NCBI GenBank assembly: GCA_946886375.1
Contig: CAMPIL010000011.1
Span: 1 to 20,334, forward strand
Direction of reading: 5' to 3'
DNA from: an uncultured Phycisphaerales bacterium
GTDB taxonomy: Bacteria; Planctomycetota; Phycisphaerae; Phycisphaerales; SM1A02
Length of the DNA: 20,334 bases
How positions within the stretch are numbered: the first letter of the stretch is position 1; the number at the start of each line of letters is the position of its first letter. Positions 13,905 through 20,334 of the stretch are shown piece by piece. A program made the position numbers and the translations under genes. Under the pieces are notes generated by a model. It saw only the letters and a program-made list of their open reading frames with translations. It was not told where the DNA came from and made no database searches.

Positions 13905-14504
13905 GTGTCCAATGAATCTTTCAAATCTGAAATGCCGGCCAGCCTTGCGCGGCTTCATCGTCGCGGCGCTTTGGTTGTGATCGGTTCCATCGTCATCGCT
14001 GCGATCCTTGCCGATCGCAAGGGCTGGCTCCTCGTGCCGCGCATCGATGACATGGCCGCGTACCATGGCGTGCAGGCGAAAGTCATTCGGGCGATTGATG
14101 GCGACACGATCGAGGTGGACCTCGCCGACGCGGTGCATGATCGTCCTGTGACGCACATCGCGCTGTGGGGAATCAACTGCCCAGAGCCGGCCCGCGCTGC
14201 TCGCCCAGCCGAACCGTGGTCCAGCGAAGCAACTGAGTTCACTCGCACACATTGCGAAGGATCAACGGTGACGCTCTGGATGGAAGCGCACCAGTCGCGC
14301 GATGCGCTGGGCCGGGTGCTGGCGCACGCCGAACTGCCCGACGGCGGGTCGTTGAATGCCATGCTTCTGGAAGCGGGGCTGGCCAAGGCCGACGATCGTC
14401 AGCCGCACTCGATGATCACGAAGTACGCGCAGGCGGAAATGTCCGCCCGACGCCGCGCTTTGGGCCTGTGGTCCAAACCCGAAGCGGGCGGGTCGGATCA
14501 ATAA
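13905..14504 (+). CDS. Membrane-anchored staphylococcal-nuclease-like protein with altered active site
   Basis: 199 residues, GTG start. A hydrophobic segment at about 22-37 (ALVVIGSIVIAAILAD) is an anchor or uncleaved signal, placing the domain outside the cytoplasmic membrane. The nuclease fold spans about 56-195: VIRAIDGDTIEVDL (Asp65, Asp67), HIALWGINCPEP, ALGRVLAHAEL and LNAMLLEAGLAKAD, ending with ARRRALGLW. Compared with staphylococcal nuclease, Asp21, Glu43 and Arg87 are kept (Asp67, Glu94, Arg137), but the catalytic Arg35 position is Ala86 and the calcium ligand Asp40 is Asn91. Activity may therefore be weak, altered or lost. No Shine-Dalgarno seen. The last 7 nt overlap the end of the convergent glycine-zipper gene. 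Confidence 0.85.
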   Translation: MSNESFKSEMPASLARLHRRGALVVIGSIVIAAILADRKGWLLVPRIDDMAAYHGVQAKVIRAIDGDTIEVDLADAVHDRPVTHIALWGINCPEPARAARPAEPWSSEATEFTRTHCEGSTVTLWMEAHQSRDALGRVLAHAELPDGGSLNAMLLEAGLAKADDRQPHSMITKYAQAEMSARRRALGLWSKPEAGGSDQ

Positions 14505-14785
14505 TCGTAATTCGGATGACGCCAGTCGCGTTGCTTGTCGGATTCGTTGCCGACGGCGTATCCACCCAGTGCCCCGGCGCCCGCGCCGATCAGTGCGCCC
14601 TCGGCGGCGTGCCCGTGCATGTTGTGGCCGACGATGGCTCCAATACCCGCGCCAATTCCGCTGCCAAACAACGCCCCGGTCTGGGCATCGGACTGGCAGC
14701 CCGTCAAGGCAGCGGCAGCAGTCACGAGAATTGTCGCAATTCCGACCGAACTCAGGTGGTTCTTGATGCTGTAATGTTTCATCAT
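14498..14785 (-). CDS. Small glycine-zipper lipoprotein
   Basis: 95 residues. The N-terminus has a hydrophobic stretch VGIATILVTAAAALTGC with the lipobox L-T-G-C (Cys30). The mature part is dominated by a glycine zipper, GALFGSGIGAGIGAIVG followed by GALIGAGAGALGGYAVG, like the 17-kDa antigen/SlyB type of outer-membrane lipoproteins, and ends in a short polar tail (DKQRDWRHPNYDY). Such proteins stabilise the outer membrane or insert in it as helical hairpins; the exact role is unknown. Start: AAGGA 5-6 nt before the first of two adjacent ATG codons. The 3' end overlaps the SNase gene by 7 nt on the other strand. Confidence 0.85.
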   Translation of the reverse strand: MMKHYSIKNHLSSVGIATILVTAAAALTGCQSDAQTGALFGSGIGAGIGAIVGHNMHGHAAEGALIGAGAGALGGYAVGNESDKQRDWRHPNYDY

Positions 14786-14875
14786 TGCTGTCCTTGGTGT
14801 TCACGCAGCGGGGCCCGGGAAAGGGGTTTCTTCCGCTCTGGTTCGGGCTGAAGGCCGCCCTGCAAAGCCCGATGC

Positions 14876-14902
14876 TGTCCGATACATGACCCTATGTCCG
14901 AT
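14876..14902. repeat. Direct repeat TGTCCGAT x2 between divergent genes
   Basis: TGTCCGAT at 14876-14883 and 14895-14902, starts 19 nt apart (about two helical turns), in the 285-bp space between the glycine-zipper gene and the 15071 gene. Possibly tandem sites for a regulator. Nothing else definite is seen in this space. Confidence 0.4.
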
Positions 14903-15070
14903 CTGATATTCCATTCCCAGCCTGTTTCTGAGTTTCACCCGGCCTTGCCACGGCGATTGCAATCGGCCATCATGGCCTGCCGTTGCAGACGGCGGGCAAT
15001 CTGGCCGAAGAGACTTCAATCCGCATCGGCCGCAAACCCTTGCGGCGAACCAACAGCACCCTGAATCCTC

Positions 15071-15769
15071 ATGGCTATCAAGACCACTATCGCACCCATG
15101 TACGGCGGGCAGAAACTGTTCGCCGGCGTCCTGTTCCTGGTCCTTGGACTTTGGGGCCTGTATGACTACGCGGTCAAGATTCCCGCGCAAGAAAAGCACC
15201 ACGCCGAGTTCACTGAACTGACGACGAAGTTGAAGGAATTCGAAGGCCGTGAGCTCACCGGCGCTGAGCAACAGGAAGTCGTGGTGGCAATCGATCGGCT
15301 GAATGTTCTGGCGCCCGGCGGCGTCGCTCCAATCAAGCCCAGCAAATTCAACCGCGCCACGCAATGGGCGTACATGACCTGCATTCCCTTCGCGCCGTGG
15401 TTCTTCTGGCTTTTCGTGAAAGCCAAGCGGCAGAAATACGAACTCGACGATCAGGGCACGCTGCACTTCGCAGGTGATCCGGAACTCAAATCCGGGCAGT
15501 GGACCAAGGAAGAAATCACCGATATCGACATGTCCCGCTGGATGGCCAAGTCGATTGCGTACCCGGTTCACGCCGACGGCCGACGGCTGAAACTGGATGC
15601 CTACATCTACAAGAACCTGCACCTGATCGTGGGTGCAATCGCCTCGCGGTTCTATCCCGAACTATGGGATCCAGAGGCCCGCAAGGTCAAGAGCAATCAG
15701 CCCGCTGCCGATCAAGCCTCAGGGGGCACGATTGACGACCAGGCCGTGCAGCAGAACGCGGCTTCTTGA
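15071..15769 (+). CDS. Two-helix inner-membrane protein of unknown function
   Basis: 232 residues. A first helix lies at about 15-34 (KLFAGVLFLVLGLWGLYDYA), then a charged coiled-coil-like loop (EKHHAEFTELTTKLKEFEGR), a second hydrophobic segment at about 97-115 (WAYMTCIPFAPWFFWLFVKA), and a C-terminal domain of about 115 residues. That domain resembles a PH-like sheet (KYELDDQGTLHFAGDPELKS, EEITDIDMSRWMAKSIAYPV, RRLKLDAYIYKNLHLIVGAI), with a polar Gln/Ala-rich tail. The loop should be periplasmic and the C-terminal domain cytoplasmic. No family recognised with certainty; bacterial PH-domain membrane proteins are the nearest idea. No Shine-Dalgarno is evident. Confidence 0.7.
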   Translation: MAIKTTIAPMYGGQKLFAGVLFLVLGLWGLYDYAVKIPAQEKHHAEFTELTTKLKEFEGRELTGAEQQEVVVAIDRLNVLAPGGVAPIKPSKFNRATQWAYMTCIPFAPWFFWLFVKAKRQKYELDDQGTLHFAGDPELKSGQWTKEEITDIDMSRWMAKSIAYPVHADGRRLKLDAYIYKNLHLIVGAIASRFYPELWDPEARKVKSNQPAADQASGGTIDDQAVQQNAAS

Positions 15770-15828
15770 TCTTGGCATTTGACCCGAAGAAGGATGTGGC
15801 GATGAAATCGCGGCTGCGAACTCCCAAA

Positions 15829-15834
15829 TATGAT
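15829..15834 (+). promoter_or_regulatory. Candidate -10 (TATGAT) for the first DUF4870-type gene
   Basis: TATGAT, five of six consensus bases, ends 14 nt before the ATG at 15849 and 2 nt before an in-frame GTG at 15837. It would place the transcript start near 15841, favouring the ATG. No clear -35. Confidence 0.4.
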
Positions 15835-15848
15835 GGGTGAGTCCTGCC

Positions 15849-16292
15849 ATGAGCATTGCCATGCCTGTGATTGATCCGCCCCAAGCCGTGACCCAAGAGC
15901 CGCAGGAGCGGCGTGCTGCCAACGGCAGGCTCTGTATTGACAACCTCAGCGACATGGACCGCAATTACGCGGTGGCGATTCACCTTTCGCCGCTGGCGGG
16001 GTTCTTCTTTCCGCCTGCGGTGGTCGCCCCCTTGATCCTGTGGCTGATCCGCAAGGATCAGTCCGCGTACATCGACGATCATGGCCGCGAAATGGTCAAT
16101 TTCCTCATCAGTTTCGTCGTTCTGCATCTGCTGCTGGGACTGGCCTGTCTGACAATCATCGGCATTCCGGTTGCGGTTGTGGGCATCCCGACGATTTGGA
16201 TCGTGGGAGTCATCAGCACGATTCGCGGGGCAATTGCGAGCGGCCGGAGCGAGTATTTCCGCTACCCAATGACATTTCGATTTCTGACATGA
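15849..16292 (+). CDS. DUF4870-type (Tic20-like) small membrane protein
   Basis: 147 residues from the ATG at 15849. After a polar 37-residue N-terminus come the DUF4870 hallmarks: YAVAIHLSPLAGFF (family: AxxxHLxxLxG), a hydrophobic PLILWLIRKDQSAYIDDHGR, EMVNFLISFVVLHLLLGLAC, then two or three more helices (TIIGIPVAVVGIPTIWIVGV) and the closing GRSEYFRYPMTFRF. These are polytopic inner-membrane proteins of unknown role. An in-frame GTG four codons upstream is a less likely start because of the TATGAT placement. A paralogue follows 85 nt downstream in the same direction. Confidence 0.85.
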   Translation: MSIAMPVIDPPQAVTQEPQERRAANGRLCIDNLSDMDRNYAVAIHLSPLAGFFFPPAVVAPLILWLIRKDQSAYIDDHGREMVNFLISFVVLHLLLGLACLTIIGIPVAVVGIPTIWIVGVISTIRGAIASGRSEYFRYPMTFRFLT

Positions 16293-16377
16293 CTTGGCGG
16301 AGGCGGACGCGGTGCGGCTGACGGTGCAGGTTTGGAGTTGTTTGCCAAATCACCCGGCTTAGCGCACCATACGCGTC

Positions 16378-16743
16378 ATGAATCAAGACACCTCCTCGCC
16401 CGGCGTAGTAACTTCTTCCGACGTGAAGTCAGATGAAAAGTCAATGGCGATGCTCGCGCATCTCCTGGGCATCTTCACGGGCTTCCTTGGGCCGCTGATC
16501 ATCTGGCTCGTGAAAAAGGACTCATCGGAGTTTGTCAACGACCAAGGCAAGGAAGCGCTGAACTTCCAGATCACGTTCGTCATCGCCTACATCGTTTGCG
16601 GCCTGTTGACCTTTGTGCTTATTGGCTGCTTCCTGATGCCGGTCGTGGTGATCTGCAACATTGTCTTCTGCATCATGGGCGCGGTTGCGGCGAACAAGGG
16701 AATTCGATATCGCTATCCCTTCGCGCTTCGGCTGATCAAGTGA
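16378..16743 (+). CDS. DUF4870-type small membrane protein, paralogue of the preceding gene
   Basis: 121 residues. MAMLAHLLGIFTGFLGPLII, WLVKKDSSEFVNDQGKEALN, FQITFVIAYIVCGLLTFVLI, a further helix GCFLMPVVVICNIVFCIMGA and the ending NKGIRYRYPFALRLIK match the family end to end; the RKD/KKD-x-S...GxExxNF core is shared with the upstream copy. Without the longer N-terminal extension, this is the more typical member. Expected in the inner membrane; function unknown. No Shine-Dalgarno at the ATG. Followed by a strong terminator hairpin, so the unit ends here. Confidence 0.88.
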   Translation: MNQDTSSPGVVTSSDVKSDEKSMAMLAHLLGIFTGFLGPLIIWLVKKDSSEFVNDQGKEALNFQITFVIAYIVCGLLTFVLIGCFLMPVVVICNIVFCIMGAVAANKGIRYRYPFALRLIK

Positions 16744-16766
16744 CATTTCCGCGACACTGGACCATC

Positions 16767-16804
16767 CAATCACCGCGACCTTGGCGTCGCGGTGATTGTG
16801 TTTT
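16767..16804 (+). terminator. Strong intrinsic terminator after the DUF4870 pair
   Basis: CAATCACCGCGAC (16767-16779) and GTCGCGGTGATTG (16786-16798) form a perfect 13-bp stem with a 6-nt loop, followed by TGTTTT. It begins 24 nt after the stop codon. It overlaps the likely -35 of lptB. Confidence 0.75.
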
Positions 16805-16824
16805 GAACGCGGCGGCTCTACTCT
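16796..16824 (+). promoter_or_regulatory. Promoter of lptB, overlapping the upstream terminator
   Basis: TTGTGT (16796-16801) and TACTCT (16819-16824) are 17 nt apart. The -10 ends 7 nt before the ATG at 16832, so the mRNA would be leaderless; no Shine-Dalgarno is present. Confidence 0.5.
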
Positions 16825-16831
16825 CCTTGCC

Positions 16832-17566
16832 ATGTCGCTGTTGATCGCCAGGCAACTGGTCAAGAGTTACAACCACCGCCGGGTGGTGGATCGCGTGAGT
16901 TTTGAGGTCAACGCCGGCGAAATCGTCGGCCTGCTCGGGCGCAACGGGGCGGGAAAGACGACCAGTTTCCGCATGGCGATCGGCATGATCACGCCTGAGG
17001 CCGGTCAGGTGGTTTTCAACGGGCGCGATGTCACCACGCTGCCGATGTACAAGCACGCGCTGGCGGGCATGGGCTACCTGAGCCAGGAGCCCAGCGTGTT
17101 TCAGCGGATGACGGTTGAGCAGAACCTGCTTGCGATTCTCGAAACCCAGCGATTGAGCAAGGCCGCGCGCCAACAGCGCGCCGCGGAACTGCTCGCGCAG
17201 TTCGGGTTGCAGCACAAGGCCAATGAACATGCGCGCACGTGCTCCGGCGGAGAGCGGCGGCGGCTGGAGATCGCCCGCGCCCTCATCACCCGCCCGCGGC
17301 TGATGCTTTTGGACGAACCCTTCGCCGCCGTGGACCCCCACACCGTCGAGGAACTGCAGAGCGAGGTGCGCAAACTCGCAGCCGACGGCATCGCGATGCT
17401 GGTGACCGATCACAACGTGCAGCAGACGCTCCGCATCTGCGATCGCGCGTACATCATTCATGAAGGCCGCAACCTGCGAGAAGGTTCGCCGCGCGAGTTG
17501 ATCAATGATGAAGCGGTGAAGGACGCGTACCTGGCTTCGACATTTCGCGGCGATGAGTTCGGGTAA
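16832..17566 (+). CDS. lptB: LPS export ABC transporter ATP-binding protein LptB
   Basis: 244 residues, the usual LptB length. Walker A GRNGAGKTT (36-44), Q-loop GYLSQEPSVFQRMTVEQNL (Gln85; the LptB signature is GYLPQExSIFRxLTVExN), ABC signature SGGERRRLEIARAL (138 on), Walker B LMLLDEPFAAVDP (Glu162) and H-loop His194 (VTDHNV) are all intact. LptB dimers on the cytoplasmic face power LptFG to extract lipopolysaccharide from the inner membrane toward the outer membrane. lptF, lptG, lptA and lptC are not in the window. The frame is open to 16796, but the ATG at 16832 fits both the family start and the promoter spacing. Confidence 0.93.
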   Translation: MSLLIARQLVKSYNHRRVVDRVSFEVNAGEIVGLLGRNGAGKTTSFRMAIGMITPEAGQVVFNGRDVTTLPMYKHALAGMGYLSQEPSVFQRMTVEQNLLAILETQRLSKAARQQRAAELLAQFGLQHKANEHARTCSGGERRRLEIARALITRPRLMLLDEPFAAVDPHTVEELQSEVRKLAADGIAMLVTDHNVQQTLRICDRAYIIHEGRNLREGSPRELINDEAVKDAYLASTFRGDEFG

Positions 17567-17574
17567 ACCCGAAC
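17557..17574 (+). terminator. Hairpin enclosing the lptB stop codon
   Basis: GTTCGGG (17557-17563) and CCCGAAC (17568-17574) form a perfect 7-bp stem whose 4-nt loop is TAAA, containing the TAA stop. No T run follows, so this is at best a weak terminator or mRNA 3'-end structure. Confidence 0.35.
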
Positions 17575-17692
17575 GGCGTGCGATAGGCGCAAATCGGCCA
17601 ACACCCGCCCAATTACGCGTGTTTTTGATCACGATGGTGAAGATGGGGAATTGAAGTTCGGTGACATGTCCCACGTGAGTGTTAGTTTTTCG

Positions 17693-17721
17693 TTGCGTTT
17701 TTGTTCAGGTCCGCAGATACT
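17693..17721 (+). promoter_or_regulatory. Candidate promoter of the large secreted protein
   Basis: TTGCGT (17693-17698) and GATACT (17716-17721) are exactly 17 nt apart, in a locally T-rich stretch. The leader would be about 63 nt and ends with AAGGA 7 nt before the ATG at 17791. Confidence 0.45.
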
Positions 17722-17790
17722 CGCCTCGACGAGCCCGGGTCCGCGATGACCACTCGGTCACACAATCGCCTCCTTACTAAGGACCCGTAA

Positions 17791-20334
17791 ATGTTTACCG
17801 CTGCGCCGTTCAAGTCGATCTTCACGTTCGCCGTGCCGGTTATCGCCGTGGCATGCGCTGTCAGCGATGCATCGGCCCAAATCGTTCCATTCAGCGATCG
17901 TCCCGCGTGGACAAACGCCGCGAGTCCGACCGGCCAAGTCGATTGCGACGACCTCGAAAGCAGCCCCACGGGCAGTTTCCCCATACCGTATCACACCGGC
18001 GGCAACTGGCTCCTTGAAAGCCAAGGCGTTCCCAGCGCGGCTGACGTTGTGGCTCCCGGCTCGATCAACGGATCGCATCAGGTGCAAATTCGATCCGCAG
18101 GCCCCGAAGGCATCCACCTGACGCCGCCATGTCAGCCGTGCGCCGCGTTCGGCTTTGATTATCAGACGCGCGGTGCGCCTTGGGTGGTCACGGTGAACGG
18201 CCAGCCGTTCAACCTTCCTCCGGGCACGACGGGTTTCTTCGGCGTGACTTCAACAGTCCCCATCACCAGCATCACCCTCGGCACCGCACAACCCGGAGTG
18301 TTGATGGCGTTGGACAACCTCTGCTGCGCTGAGGGCGGGGTCGTCGGCGATCCCTGCTTGCGCGATTCCATTCAATTGAACACCGGCGTCGATCACAACA
18401 CCAACACCGCCTATCCCATCGGCGTGCACGATGCCTGGTATCAGGTTGTCGCTGACCCCGATTCCACAACCTTTGAGCCGCGCCCCGCAGGCACCATCCT
18501 GAAGCACCCCGCCTGGGCCGACCCCGAACCCAACACGCAATGGCTGGGCGGTTATCCCACGAATCAGGCGATTCTCAACGGCTATTACGTCTATGAGACC
18601 TGCTTCTGTCTGCAGGAAGGTTACCAGAACGTTTCGATCACTCTGGGAGCCCGCGCGGATGATGAAGTGCAGGTCTTCTTCAACGAGCCTACTCCCAGCC
18701 AGCCCAACACGTTCACCAACCTGGTTCACACCGGCGATCCATATTCAGCGCCGACGCTGACGCTGGTCAACATCAACAATTCGCCGCTGCTGCACCCCGG
18801 CCGCAACTGCCTCCAGTTCCGCGTGCAAAACACCGGCTCCGTGGCCAGCGGCCTCAATGCGCTGGTGACCGTCAACGCTCCGGGCTCATTCGTGCTTGAT
18901 CCGACCTGCTGCTCCAACGGCAGCACCATCACGGGATTGAAATGGAACGACCTCGATGGCGACGGCATTCATCAGGCCAATGAACCGGTCCTGCCCAATT
19001 GGACGATCAACCTCAACCCGGGCGGAAGCGTGCAGACTGACAGCAACGGGTTCTACTACTTCAACAACTTGAACGCCGGCAACTACACCGTGAGCGAGAC
19101 TCAGCAGGGCGGATGGTCGCAGACCTATCCCGCAAACGATCACGTCCTTGGGCTGGGTGCGAATGTCGTCGTGCCCAATCTCGACTTTGGCAATCAGGAA
19201 TCGCCGGCCGCAATCTGCGAGGCGGTCCCCGGACAGTGCTGCTACGGACGTCCGCACTTCAACAGCCCCGCGTACAACGGGTTTGGAAGCCTTGTGACCG
19301 TCGGCACCGCATCGCCGAGCGCTGTCGGAACTGCTGTCGTTGCGGTGTTTGATGTCAGCAATCCCAACGCTGGTCCGTTCAACATCGATTTCGCAGCCCC
19401 CATCTTCACGCAGCCTTCGTGGTCTGAGACAAACCTGGGCAGCGTGTTCGGCGTCACACTTGATGCGACAGGCAACATTTACGTCACGGGCACTACGTGC
19501 TACCACGTCGATTCGGTCGGTACGCTCGGCGCCAGCATGGGCGCGGTGTACAAGATCGACGGCTCTACGGGCGTTGCCTCGGTCTTCAAACTTCTGCCCA
19601 ACGGCAGCGCCACCGGTCTTGGCAACATCTGCTACGACTGCGATCACGATCAATTCTTCGTCTCCAACATGGAAGACGGCATCATCTATCGCCTTGATCC
19701 CACCGGTGCGATTTTGAGCACTTTCGACTTCGGCACGCCGGATAATCCCACCAACTCGTATCCTCCGCTTGGCGATCGCGTGTGGGCGGTGCAGGCGCAC
19801 AACGGCCGCCTGTATTTCAGCCTGTGGTGGGAAGACGGCGGCAACGCCTCGGCGACAGTGGCGAATCAGATCTGGTCCGTCGCATTGGACGGCACAGGCA
19901 ACTTCACCGGCGCGCCGCAACTTGAGTTCGACTTACCCGTCTGGACCAGCAATTTCTCGCATCCCGTGGCGGACATTCGCTTCTCGCCCACCGGTTCGAT
20001 GCTGGTGGCGGAGCGCGGCATGGATGGTCCGACCAGCCCCGTGCCCCACCAGTCTCGCCTGCTTGAGTTTGTGTGCGAGGACGGTCAGTGGGCGGCCAGC
20101 TCGAATCTCTACAGCGTTGGCATTGGCAGTGGAACCAACACCGCGGGCGGCGTTGACATGGATTACAGCGTCGGCGGCCGCGTGTATGCGACTTCGGACG
20201 CCATGCAACTTGGCCCGCAGACGCTCTACGGCACGCAAGGCCTGCCCGCCACCGGCGGCAGCGTCGCCAATAGCGTGCTGATTGATTTCAACGGCAACTT
20301 GACGGCGCAGGACAAGACCTCGATCGGCGACGTC
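17791..20334 (+). CDS. Large secreted protein with SdrD_B-like domain and propeller-like region (runs off right edge)
   Basis: 848 codons with no stop before the window end. Signal peptide about 1-29 (FTFAVPVIAVACAVSDASA, cut before QIV). Residues about 30-375 are a beta-rich region with Cys pairs (CQPCAAF, LDNLCCAEGG, ETCFCLQEG, TCCSNG) and possible carbohydrate-binding-like parts. Residues 381-468 form an SdrD_B/prealbumin-like domain: TGLKWNDLDGDGIHQANEP, SNGFYYFNNLNAGNYTVSE, closing with LDFGNQ; its DxDxDG loop could bind calcium. From about 470 on, repeated strands such as GVTLDATGNIYVTGTTCYHV, GAVYKIDGSTG and DGIIYRLDPTGAIL look like a beta-propeller, as in NHL or SMP-30-like proteins. 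Expected outside the cell or on its surface; adhesion or matrix function is a guess. The C-terminus, where a sorting signal would be, is missing. Confidence 0.85.
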   Translation, partial: MFTAAPFKSIFTFAVPVIAVACAVSDASAQIVPFSDRPAWTNAASPTGQVDCDDLESSPTGSFPIPYHTGGNWLLESQGVPSAADVVAPGSINGSHQVQIRSAGPEGIHLTPPCQPCAAFGFDYQTRGAPWVVTVNGQPFNLPPGTTGFFGVTSTVPITSITLGTAQPGVLMALDNLCCAEGGVVGDPCLRDSIQLNTGVDHNTNTAYPIGVHDAWYQVVADPDSTTFEPRPAGTILKHPAWADPEPNTQWLGGYPTNQAILNGYYVYETCFCLQEGYQNVSITLGARADDEVQVFFNEPTPSQPNTFTNLVHTGDPYSAPTLTLVNINNSPLLHPGRNCLQFRVQNTGSVASGLNALVTVNAPGSFVLDPTCCSNGSTITGLKWNDLDGDGIHQANEPVLPNWTINLNPGGSVQTDSNGFYYFNNLNAGNYTVSETQQGGWSQTYPANDHVLGLGANVVVPNLDFGNQESPAAICEAVPGQCCYGRPHFNSPAYNGFGSLVTVGTASPSAVGTAVVAVFDVSNPNAGPFNIDFAAPIFTQPSWSETNLGSVFGVTLDATGNIYVTGTTCYHVDSVGTLGASMGAVYKIDGSTGVASVFKLLPNGSATGLGNICYDCDHDQFFVSNMEDGIIYRLDPTGAILSTFDFGTPDNPTNSYPPLGDRVWAVQAHNGRLYFSLWWEDGGNASATVANQIWSVALDGTGNFTGAPQLEFDLPVWTSNFSHPVADIRFSPTGSMLVAERGMDGPTSPVPHQSRLLEFVCEDGQWAASSNLYSVGIGSGTNTAGGVDMDYSVGGRVYATSDAMQLGPQTLYGTQGLPATGGSVANSVLIDFNGNLTAQDKTSIGDV

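Noticed and set aside
14801..15622. 273-codon minus-strand open frame opposite the 15071 membrane protein
   Set aside because: Lacks hydrophobic pattern or start signals; the plus-strand frame has clear membrane helices.
16736..17674. 312-codon minus-strand open frame opposite lptB
   Set aside because: Antisense to a gene with all ABC motifs intact; no recognisable domains of its own.
18886..19920. 344-codon minus-strand open frame opposite the large secreted protein
   Set aside because: The plus-strand frame has a signal peptide, Shine-Dalgarno and an SdrD_B domain, so the antisense frame is a shadow.

Overview
The window looks like a chromosomal segment of a Gram-negative (diderm) bacterium, most likely a member of the Planctomycetota and probably of a Phycisphaerae-like lineage. 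The pointers are: two pseudopilin genes with the G|FTLIELLVVMAIIALL start that is massively amplified in planctomycetes; membrane proteins carrying a CPxC-x10-CPEC zinc ribbon; lipoproteins with lipoboxes; an LptB ATPase, implying lipopolysaccharide export; and a large secreted protein with an SdrD_B-like domain. The taxonomic call is inference from protein style, not from a marker gene. No rRNA, tRNA, CRISPR array, transposase or phage gene was seen.

Layout. 1-1522: two leftward pseudopilin genes (the first cut by the window edge) separated by a gene-free 540 bp. 1717-4903: a RidA-family protein, a leftward lipoprotein of unknown function, a PhnP-like metallo-beta-lactamase-fold hydrolase and a small two-helix membrane protein. 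4919-8709: thiamine phosphate synthase with an N-terminal ThiD2-like domain, leucyl aminopeptidase (M17), and a leftward pair made of a YwlE-like low-molecular-weight phosphatase and ribose-5-phosphate isomerase B. 8966-11044: three unrecognised conserved-looking cytoplasmic proteins, the last two closely coupled. 11283-13743: an odd locus encoding a secreted Cys/Trp-rich protein followed 3 nt later by a duplicated membrane/zinc-ribbon protein whose second half is frameshifted. 13905-16743: an anchored SNase-like protein, a glycine-zipper lipoprotein, a membrane protein and two tandem DUF4870-type membrane proteins. 16832-20334: lptB, then a very long secreted protein that runs off the right edge.

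Genes are packed tightly. Four convergent pairs end within about 18 nt of each other or overlap (ridA/lipoprotein, 4364 gene/thiE, pepA/rpiB, SNase/glycine zipper). Most genes appear to be single transcription units; the plausible operons are phosphatase-rpiB, 9697-10343 and 11283-12303.

Two regulatory patterns stand out. Five genes without a Shine-Dalgarno sequence have a TAnnnT -10-like hexamer ending 5-7 nt before the start codon, as expected for leaderless mRNAs, while other genes have clear GGAGG-type sites. The promoter of the Cys/Trp-rich secreted protein carries a run of ten G between a TTGACG -35 and a TATTGT -10 with an 18-nt spacer, the architecture of phase-variable promoters such as Neisseria porA. 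That locus is the best candidate for something undescribed in this window.
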